This document shows positions 6,433-11,150 of a stretch of DNA of 11,150 bases, one piece after another. The position numbers and the translations under genes were made by a program. A model generated the notes under the pieces. The model had not been told where the DNA came from. It saw nothing but the letters and a program-made list of their open reading frames with translations, and searched no databases. The first letter of the stretch is position 1. Every line of letters starts with the position of its first letter. The stretch lies in contig DASRHG010000117.1 of assembly GCA_035650655.1 (NCBI GenBank), positions 1 to 11,150 of the forward strand, read 5' to 3'. The DNA is from DASRHG01 sp035650655 (GTDB taxonomy: Bacteria; Desulfobacterota; Binatia; DP-6).

Positions 6433-6918
6433 CTACGGCGCCCGTTCCGGCGCGCGCATGGCGTAGACGCGCGTGAGCGCCACCTCGACCGCCACGACCC
6501 GCCGCGGCCTGCCGCTCCGCCCGGGCCGCGCGTCGCGGAGGCTTCCCGGCACCTCGCGCGCGCGCCCGTAGAGGATGGCCGCCGCGCCGTCGGCGCGCCA
6601 GGTCGCGAACGCGACGCGCGGGTTCGTCGCGAGGTCGCGACGGCGGACCGTGTCCTCGTAGACGACGAGACGGAGCGTCGGGCCGTCGAGGACCGCGTGC
6701 ACGGGCGCGCTGTGGGGCTGGCCCGCGGGCCCGACCGTCGTCATCGCGACGAGCGGCACGCTCCGCCAGAACTCGATCAGCTCCGCGGCCGCCATCTGCC
6801 GCGCGGGGTACGCGACCGAGTCCGCGACCGACGGCGTCGCGGTGCGCGCGCTGCGGTCGAGGATGGCCTGGAGCGCGGCGAGCGCCGCGGGGCTCGGGTC
6901 GGGCGCGCGATCCGTCAT
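6433..6918 (-). CDS. Pyridoxamine 5'-phosphate oxidase-like flavin split-barrel protein
   Basis: The 161-residue protein has the split-barrel fold of PNPOx-like FMN or F420 proteins: a short N-terminal helix, then ELIEFWRSVPLVAMTTVGPAG, the PHSAPVHAVLDG strand pair, LRLVVYEDTVRRRDLATNPR (a flavin-phosphate-contacting region in relatives) and VAFATWRADGAAAILYGRAR. Members reduce or bind small flavin-dependent substrates; the actual reaction here is unknown. It is shorter than true PdxH (about 210 residues) and lacks that enzyme's conserved C-terminus, so it is not a vitamin B6 biosynthetic enzyme on this evidence. I chose ATG at 6918, which follows TACCGT by seven bases; GTG at 6927 would add three residues. 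It seems to be its own transcription unit between the ABC operon and the enolase-superfamily gene. Confidence 0.82.
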   Translation of the reverse strand: MTDRAPDPSPAALAALQAILDRSARTATPSVADSVAYPARQMAAAELIEFWRSVPLVAMTTVGPAGQPHSAPVHAVLDGPTLRLVVYEDTVRRRDLATNPRVAFATWRADGAAAILYGRAREVPGSLRDARPGRSGRPRRVVAVEVALTRVYAMRAPERAP

Positions 6919-6925
6919 CGCGGCC

Positions 6926-6955
6926 ACGGTAGACGAGCCGCGGGCCGCGTGCCAG
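6926..6955 (-). promoter_or_regulatory. Promoter of the flavin split-barrel gene
   Basis: On the minus strand CTGGCA (6955-6950) and TACCGT (6931-6926) are 18 bases apart; TACCGT fits TANNNT and ends seven bases before the ATG. No ribosome-binding site is present. Confidence 0.4.
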
Positions 6956-6964
6956 GCGAGCGAG

Positions 6965-7954
6965 TCACGCGCCGAAGCCCGGTGCGTCGCCGTCGACGAC
7001 GAGGCGCCGCGGGCGCGCGGGCGGGACGCCGTCCGCGGCGAGCGGCGCCACGTCGTTCGGCCCGTCGGGCGCGAGGAGCGCCGCGAGCGCGTGCAGCTGC
7101 GTGCGGCCGACGCCGACCTCCCACATCCCGCCGACGTACACGGCGATGCCGGCGGCGTCGCACGCCGCCGCGGTGGCGAGCAGCTCGAAGACCCCGCCCA
7201 GGCGCGCGGGCTTCAGGTTCACGGCCGCGGGCCGCGGGACGAGCCGCGCGACGTCCGCGGCCGCGAGGACCGCGGCGTCGGCCGCGAGGCGGGCGCGGAA
7301 GCCGGGCGACCACGGCACCGCGCCGGGCCGCGGATCCTCGTGGAGCGCGTCGGGGAGGACCGCGTGCGCGCGCTCGTGCGCCGCGACCGTGCCCGCGCCT
7401 TTCCAGTCGAGGACCGCGACGGCGCCCGTCGCGGCGAGCGCGCGCCACACGCCGTCCTCCCAGGCCGCGTCCGCGTCGATCTTGAGCTCCGTCCCGGGCG
7501 CGGCGGCGAGGAGGCGGCGCGCTTCGGAAAGGGGATCGTCGCGCCGGTCGAACGAGGCGACCCAGCGGACCGGGCGCGGCGGGCGGCCGGCGAGGCGGAA
7601 GAGGTTCGTCCCGGCCTGGCGGAGTGCCAGGTCGATCGCGGCCGCTTCGAGCGCGGCGCGGGCATGGGGCTCGGCGGTGCGGGCCCGCATCGCACGGGTC
7701 CAGGCGCCGACGCGGGTCCGCCCCCGCGGCGCGAGCCGCGCGATCGCGTCGCGGAGGCCCGCGTGCGCGGCGTCCGTCCACGCGACGTGCTCGCCCCGGC
7801 CGCGCGCGTCCGCGCCGGCGAGCGTGACCGTCGCCGTCGGCCGCCGCCCGCCCGGGTAGTCGGGCAGCGCGGCGGCGCCCGTCTCGACCCGCGCGTCCTC
7901 GACGACGAGCGGGAGCGCGGAGAGCGCACCGGCGAGCTGCTCGAGGTCCTTCAT
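6965..7954 (-). CDS. Enolase-superfamily (mandelate racemase/muconate lactonizing-like) enzyme, unassigned function
   Basis: The 329-residue protein looks like a compact enolase-superfamily member: an N-terminal capping region (about 1-115) and a C-terminal barrel. Candidate catalytic and metal positions can be placed in barrel order: K158 (ELKID), D183 (VLDWKG), E206 (HEDPRP), D226 (AADAAVL) and K248 (VNLKPARLGG), followed by YVGGMWEVGVGRTQLHALAALL and GPNDVAP. The closing motifs resemble a group usually annotated only as mandelate racemase/muconate lactonizing enzyme-like. The usual K-x-K on the second strand is K-x-D here. The chemistry should be abstraction of a proton alpha to a carboxylate with Mg2+, if the assignment of ligands is right. 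No menaquinone or aromatic-degradation gene is nearby, so o-succinylbenzoate synthase is not supported by context. Start: ATG at 7954 after a G-rich stretch. Confidence 0.82.
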   Translation of the reverse strand: MKDLEQLAGALSALPLVVEDARVETGAAALPDYPGGRRPTATVTLAGADARGRGEHVAWTDAAHAGLRDAIARLAPRGRTRVGAWTRAMRARTAEPHARAALEAAAIDLALRQAGTNLFRLAGRPPRPVRWVASFDRRDDPLSEARRLLAAAPGTELKIDADAAWEDGVWRALAATGAVAVLDWKGAGTVAAHERAHAVLPDALHEDPRPGAVPWSPGFRARLAADAAVLAAADVARLVPRPAAVNLKPARLGGVFELLATAAACDAAGIAVYVGGMWEVGVGRTQLHALAALLAPDGPNDVAPLAADGVPPARPRRLVVDGDAPGFGA

Positions 7955-8025
7955 CCCCGGACCCCCGTCGCGCGGACGCCGAGCCTCCCCTGGCGAGGTG
8001 ATGTGCCGTCCACCCGTCGCGACCG

Positions 8026-8031
8026 TAGCAT
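8026..8031 (+). promoter_or_regulatory. Leaderless-type -10 hexamer of the metallothionein-like gene
   Basis: TAGCAT fits TANNNT and ends exactly six bases before the ATG at 8038. The intervening CCCTCC cannot act as a Shine-Dalgarno sequence. No clear -35 is visible. The 83-base gap to the divergent enolase-superfamily gene must hold the start signals for both. Confidence 0.45.
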
Positions 8032-8037
8032 CCCTCC

Positions 8038-8268
8038 ATGGCGCGCTGCGAGGTCTGCGGGAACGACTACGACAAGACGTTCCAGGTGATCGACGGCGGG
8101 ACGCACACCTTCGACAGCTTCGAGTGCGCGATCCACGCGCTCGCCCCGAAGTGCGAGCACTGCGGCTGTCGCGTCCTCGGCCACGGCGTCGAGGCGCACG
8201 GCCGCATCTTCTGCTGCGCACACTGTGCGGCCGAATCCGGCCAGCCGGGGCTTCGCGACCGCGCCTGA
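8038..8268 (+). CDS. Small Cys-rich metallothionein-like metal-binding protein
   Basis: The 76-residue protein has nine cysteines: C4-x2-C7, C30, C39-x2-C42-x-C44, C59-C60-x2-C63, plus several His (23, 33, 41, 49, 54, 62). The N-terminal part (C-x2-C ... THTFDSFEC) resembles a TRASH/zinc-finger module. The C-terminal part (CEHCGCRVLGHGVEAHGRIFCCAHCA) resembles bacterial SmtA-type metallothioneins, where CxCxx-type clusters bind Zn or Cd. I have seen similar proteins annotated as hypothetical or prokaryotic metallothionein family. The likely role is cytoplasmic zinc or soft-metal binding; a structural zinc protein with another role is possible. It is the first gene of a short plus-strand unit, four bases before the ribosome-binding region of the proline-rich protein. 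High GC in third positions supports coding. Confidence 0.87.
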   Translation: MARCEVCGNDYDKTFQVIDGGTHTFDSFECAIHALAPKCEHCGCRVLGHGVEAHGRIFCCAHCAAESGQPGLRDRA

Positions 8269-8278
8269 GGCGGTGAAC

Positions 8279-8752
8279 GTGCATCCACGATGGACGAGCG
8301 TGGCGCTCGTCGCCCTCGTCGGCGTCGCGCGCGGCGGTGCCGAGGCGGCGGAGATCGGGACGGCGGGGAACCCGTCGGTGCGCGCGCCGGCCGCGGGCAC
8401 GGCGCAGACGCCTCCCGGGCGGCCGGCGCAGACACCTGCCGTCCCGCCGCAGGCACCCGCCGCTCGGCGGACGCCGGCGTTGCGTACGGTGCCGCTGGCG
8501 ACCCCGCCGGGCGCGCCGGGGGCATCCGAGGAGGCGCCGCCGCCGGTGAACCGCCTCGGCCGGCAGTATCCGGTCCCGGTGCCGCCGCGTCCGCCGCGCG
8601 CACCACCGCGCGTCTACGTGAGCATCGTCTCGCCGCGCCACTCGCCCGTGCACCGGAAGGTCGGCCCCGCCGGCACGCCCGCAGTCGGCGGCGCCAACAC
8701 GCGCGCCGTGTCGCCGTCGATGTCGTCGCCGTCGTCGCCGTCGATGCAGTAG
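8279..8752 (+). CDS. Proline/alanine-rich, probably exported protein of unknown function
   Basis: The 157-residue product begins with a plausible Sec signal: MHPRW, hydrophobic SVALVALVGVA and an AEA-A site near residues 21-24. The rest is low complexity: Pro-, Ala- and Thr-rich (TPPGRPAQTPAVPPQAPA, EEAPPPVN, VPVPPRPPRAPPR), a less biased VYVSIVSPRHSPVHRKV segment and a Ser-Pro tail. Codons are strongly GC-ending in this frame, supporting real coding. Start: GTG at 8279 has GAGG eight bases upstream, overlapping the end of the metallothionein-like gene; GTG at 8273 is too close to it. The composition suggests a periplasmic or envelope-anchored spacer-like protein. It lies 10 bases after the metallothionein-like gene and is presumably co-transcribed. 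No family recognised. Confidence 0.68.
   Translation: MHPRWTSVALVALVGVARGGAEAAEIGTAGNPSVRAPAAGTAQTPPGRPAQTPAVPPQAPAARRTPALRTVPLATPPGAPGASEEAPPPVNRLGRQYPVPVPPRPPRAPPRVYVSIVSPRHSPVHRKVGPAGTPAVGGANTRAVSPSMSSPSSPSMQ
8711..8746 (+). repeat. TCGCCGTCGATG-type short repeat encoding the Ser-Pro tail
   Basis: Two copies of TCGCCGTCGATG flank TCGTCGCCG units, so the protein ends in SPSM-S-SPS-SPSM before Gln and the stop. The repeat is in frame and may vary in copy number between strains. Confidence 0.55.
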
Positions 8753-8864
8753 CGGACGGCGCGCGCCCCCCCAGCTCACTCATGTCGGCGCCGCGCGCGG
8801 CGTGCCGCCCCGTGACGACGACGCGGCCGCGGAGGTCCACGGCGAGGCGGCGGACGGGCGCTCA

Positions 8865-8879
8865 CGCCGCGACGCGGCG
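8865..8879. terminator. Possible hairpin between convergent genes
   Basis: CGCCGCGACGCGGCG is a perfect 6-7 bp stem in the 160-base gap between the stop codons at 8752 (plus) and 8913 (minus). No T-run accompanies it, so only position argues for a terminator. The rest of 8753-8912 shows no credible gene. Confidence 0.22.
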
Positions 8880-8912
8880 CGACGAGGAGACCCGAGACGA
8901 CGGCCGAGCGCT

Positions 8913-9740
8913 TCACGCGTTCCGCCGCCGGCGCTCGTCCTCCGCGGTCCGGGGCTCGCCCTCGACCTGCCCGCGCGTCTTGCCGGGCTCGGCCGCGGCC
9001 ACGTCCGGCCTCGTGCCGGGAGCCGCCTCCGGCGCGGAGGCCGCACGCGTGTGGGACCCGCCGCGCCGCGCATGCCCCGGAGTGCCGAGGAGCGCGCGCG
9101 GGTCGACGTTGGTCACGGCGCGGGCGAGGAGGCCCATCGCCGCGACCCCGACGAGCCGCGCGAGGAGGCTCCGCCGCGCGCTCGTCGAGGCGAGGAACGC
9201 CGCGCCTGCCGCGCCGGCGAGGACGCGCGCCGTCGGCGACCAGCTCGACTGGAGCAGCTCGGGACGCTCGCCGGTCCGGGCGATGCCGCCCTGGAGGCCC
9301 GGCACGTCGTCCGGGCGCTCGTGGACCTCGAGCCGACTCTCGACCGCACGCACGCCGCGCACCCGGCGCACGGTGCGCACGAGCCGGTGCACCTCGGAGG
9401 CGAGGATGACGCCGGTGAGCGTCACGCGCCCGTTCGTCGCCGTCACCTCGATCGACCCGGGATGCGCGCAGTAGTGTCCGAGCTTCTCCCGCACCCGGCC
9501 GACCAGCACGTCGTCCGGCACCGCCTCCGGCGGCGCGAGCCGCGCGCGCGCCTCCGCGAGCATGCCGCGCGCGCGGTTGGTCGCGTCGCGCACGGTCGCG
9601 TCGACGGCGTCGCGGCTCTTGCGGAGGAGGTGCACGGCCTGGTCGCGCGCGAGGGCGCGCCGCCGCCGCCCCTGCTCCGGGTCGAGCGCGTACATGAGCC
9701 CGGCGCCGACTCCGGCGCCCGCGAGGAACGCTCTCGTCAT
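8913..9740 (-). CDS. BON-domain, YtxH-like membrane-associated protein
   Basis: The 275-residue protein has four parts. Residues 1-20 form a glycine-rich membrane segment followed by DPEQGRRRRAL, the pattern of YtxH-like stress proteins. A charged helix spans about 30-70. A BON domain spans about 77-140, with IEVTATNGRVTLTGVI and the helix-strand VRRVRGVRAVESRLEVHE. A second hydrophobic region (170-208) resembles the membrane part that often follows BON in such proteins. A disordered, charged Ala/Arg/Glu tail ends the protein. BON domains bind phospholipid surfaces and occur in osmotic-shock and envelope proteins, so an envelope-stress role is likely but not shown. Start: ATG at 9740; neither a Shine-Dalgarno sequence nor a good TANNNT is present (CATCGT seven bases upstream is weak). 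It is convergent with the proline-rich gene. Confidence 0.85.
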   Translation of the reverse strand: MTRAFLAGAGVGAGLMYALDPEQGRRRRALARDQAVHLLRKSRDAVDATVRDATNRARGMLAEARARLAPPEAVPDDVLVGRVREKLGHYCAHPGSIEVTATNGRVTLTGVILASEVHRLVRTVRRVRGVRAVESRLEVHERPDDVPGLQGGIARTGERPELLQSSWSPTARVLAGAAGAAFLASTSARRSLLARLVGVAAMGLLARAVTNVDPRALLGTPGHARRGGSHTRAASAPEAAPGTRPDVAAAEPGKTRGQVEGEPRTAEDERRRRNA

Positions 9741-9905
9741 GCCGGCGACGATGGGCGCCCGCGGAGGTGGGAGCAATCGCGGGGGTCGGGATTCGGCGCT
9801 CCTCGGCGGGGGAGGGCAGAAGCGCGACGTCAGGGACGCGGGGCGAGGGCGCGGTCGAGGTCGGCCCGCGTGGGGGAACACGGCTGCGAGCCCCACCCGC
9901 CGAGG

Positions 9906-10052
9906 GCCGGCCGGCGCGAGCGCCATGTCCGCGAGCCGGTCGTCGCCGCCGCGGCCGACGAGCCGCGCGGCGTACGCGACGTTCGCCCCCTTGCCGACGC
10001 CGAGCATCGTGAAGGCGTGGCCGGGGACCGTCTCGCCCGCGCCGGGCCGGCG
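9906..10052 (-). pseudogene. PfkB/ribokinase-type sugar kinase remnant
   Basis: Within the 337-base gap 9741-10077, the minus-strand frame opened by ATG at 10076 reads RRPGAGETVPGHAFTML, then GVGKGANVAYAARL, then VGRGGDDRLADMAL. This is the N-terminal signature of PfkB kinases (P-x-x-GET-x-x-G, GGKGANxAxAxARLG, xVGRVGDD). About six residues expected between ARL and VGR are missing, the Gly-Gly of the substrate loop is Val-Gly, the first strand before the motif is absent, and all of the roughly 250 residues that follow, including the catalytic GxGD motif, are gone. The frame continues as Arg/Pro-rich nonsense into the BON gene. The ATG lies one base after the DUF748 stop (TGACATG). I read it as a decayed kinase once coupled to DUF748. 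Confidence 0.65.
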
Positions 10053-10077
10053 CGCCGCCCCCACCGCTCGTCCCATG

Positions 10078-11150
10078 TCACTGTCCAAGTCCGAGGGTCG
10101 CGGACGGCACGGGCACGAGCGTGTCGGGCGCGGGCGCTGGCGGCGGCGCGGTCCGCACCTGCTTCGCCGCGACGCCCGGCCGCCCCGCGAGCGCGGCGGC
10201 GGCCGTCTCGCCACGCGACCTCGCGAGGGCCTGGAGCGCGTCGAGCGGCCACGGCTGCCCGCGCTCTCCGAGCGCGTCGACGTCGGCGGCCGCGACGCGT
10301 CCCGTGACGGTGAGCCCGATGTCGGGGTGTTGGCGAAGGACGCGCCCCACCTCGACGACCCGCTGCTCGCCCGCGGGCGAGAGCGCCGCGGCCGCGGCCG
10401 GGAAGGGGATCGGCTCGAGCTCGATCCGCAGGATCCGTCCCCCCTCGCCGAGGACGAGCCGCCCGAGCGCGTTCAGCGGCGAGAGGATGGCGCCCCGGAT
10501 CGCGCGGACGACGGCCTGGAGGACGAGCGAAGAGAGCGAGAACGACGGCGAGGAGAGGTCGCCGGCGATCGGGAGCGTCAGGTCGATGTTGCCGCGGTAG
10601 TCCTTCATGAGCGCCAGGGCGAGGGTGAGCGGGATGCCGAGCTGCTGCGCGAGGAAGTCGCTCTCGCTCCCTCCGGTGAGGCCGAGGCGCGAGAGGACGA
10701 GGCGGTTCGTCGTCTCGAGCTGCGAGCGGTCGAGCGTGATCTCGCTGTGCATCGTGAGCGCCCCGGAGGACACCTCGTAGGCCGACACGGGCACGAGGTA
10801 GGGATTGAACGGCTCCAGCGAGAGCTGGCCGACGTCGGCCGTGACGTGCGTCTGCTCGCCGAGCGTGCCCCGGATCTTCACCGGCGAGATCTCGTCGACC
10901 ATCCCCGTGCCCCGGAACCGCGCGGCCCGGGCGGGCGGGAGGCTCACGTCGTCGGCGGTGAGCGCGAGCCGCGCGAGCGAGCGCCAGTAGGGCTGCGGGA
11001 GCGTGCTGTCGAGGAAGTCGAGGCGGCCTTCGGCCAGCTCGATCCGATCCGCGTGCACGGCGACGGGCGGAGGCGGCGCGGGGACGGGCGGCTCGACCGC
11101 GGGCGACGCGAGCGAGAGCGGGAACATCCCCCGGGCGGTTCGATGCACGA
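10078..11150 (-). CDS. C-terminal part of a DUF748 (AsmA-like) envelope protein
   Basis: The frame is open to the window edge; 357 codons (stop included) of what is usually an 800-1200 residue protein are visible. DUF748 proteins belong to the AsmA-like group of large periplasmic, inner-membrane-anchored proteins of diderm bacteria, thought to bridge the envelope. The visible part has typical repeats of amphipathic strands, for example HADRIELAEGRLDFLDSTL, then the characteristic block SPVKIRGTLGEQTHVTADVG ... LSLEPFNPYLVP ... YEVSSGALTMHSEITLD, and GGSESDFLAQQLGIPLTLAL ... DYRGNIDLTLPIAGDLSSPS. After about 110 codons from the end, a segment like FPAAAAALSPAGEQRVVEVGRVLRQHPDIGLTVTGRV resembles the OmpA-like peptidoglycan-binding pattern. 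The C-terminus is Pro/Ala rich. Start outside the window. Confidence 0.88.
   Translation of the reverse strand, partial: VHRTARGMFPLSLASPAVEPPVPAPPPPVAVHADRIELAEGRLDFLDSTLPQPYWRSLARLALTADDVSLPPARAARFRGTGMVDEISPVKIRGTLGEQTHVTADVGQLSLEPFNPYLVPVSAYEVSSGALTMHSEITLDRSQLETTNRLVLSRLGLTGGSESDFLAQQLGIPLTLALALMKDYRGNIDLTLPIAGDLSSPSFSLSSLVLQAVVRAIRGAILSPLNALGRLVLGEGGRILRIELEPIPFPAAAAALSPAGEQRVVEVGRVLRQHPDIGLTVTGRVAAADVDALGERGQPWPLDALQALARSRGETAAAALAGRPGVAAKQVRTAPPPAPAPDTLVPVPSATLGLGQ

Noticed and set aside
6946..6960. Possible sigma-54 promoter (TGGCAC) upstream of the flavin split-barrel gene
   Set aside because: The required TTGC at the proper spacing is absent; the site reads CCGC.
6965..7954. Naming the enolase-superfamily gene menC (o-succinylbenzoate synthase)
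   Set aside because: The second-strand K-x-K is not intact and there is no menaquinone gene nearby, so only the superfamily can be supported.
8717..8749. TCG-rich tandem units considered as a CRISPR or regulatory repeat
   Set aside because: Units are only 9-12 bases, have no spacers and are in frame with the end of the proline-rich protein.
8067..8840. Minus-strand frame including DLRGRVVVTGRHAARGADM upstream of the proline-rich gene
   Set aside because: The short peptide looks briefly protein-like but has a stop just upstream and turns into low-complexity sequence antisense to a better supported gene.

Overview
The window is very GC-rich (clearly above 70%), densely packed and mostly transcribed from the minus strand. 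It reads like a chromosomal segment of a high-GC diderm bacterium. The outer-membrane lifestyle is inferred from a DUF748/AsmA-like protein and a lipoprotein-type ABC binding protein. Myxococcota, Methylomirabilota/Rokubacteria or Binatota would all fit; the sequence alone does not decide. I see no tRNA, rRNA, CRISPR array, IS element or phage gene.

Layout. At 1-69 is the 5' end of an unidentified minus-strand gene. At 340-572 lies a plus-strand remnant of a GNAT acetyltransferase that ends exactly where the next gene stops. From 3401 down to 574 is a two-gene minus-strand operon: an HxlR-type regulator with a Cys-rich tail, coupled by an ATGA overlap to a 779-residue molybdopterin/4Fe-4S oxidoreductase. 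Its promoter region holds an AT-rich -10 and a 5+5 bp inverted repeat that looks like the autoregulatory operator. At 3513-4097 is a LOG-family phosphoribohydrolase. From 6337 down to 4141 is a tightly overlapping ATPase-permease-binding-protein operon for a reduced osmoprotectant (glycine betaine/choline type) importer. At 6433-6918 is a small pyridoxamine-phosphate-oxidase-like flavin protein, and at 6965-7954 an uncharacterised enolase-superfamily enzyme.

Divergently, at 8038-8752, are a 76-residue, nine-cysteine metallothionein-like protein and a proline-rich, probably exported protein. At 8913-9740 is a BON-domain membrane-associated protein. A decayed N-terminal piece of a PfkB/ribokinase-type sugar kinase lies at about 9906-10052, one base after the stop of a DUF748 protein whose N-terminus is outside the window.

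Two themes stand out. First, most transcription-unit starts lack a Shine-Dalgarno sequence and instead carry a TANNNT-like hexamer ending 6-8 bases before the start codon, the signature of leaderless mRNAs. Second, the gene borders hold two small decayed genes, so the region has been trimmed by deletion. I do not see a defence system or a clear new multi-gene machine. The most original material is the HxlR-controlled orphan molybdoenzyme, the metallothionein-like/proline-rich pair, the odd enolase-superfamily member and the leaderless promoter pattern.
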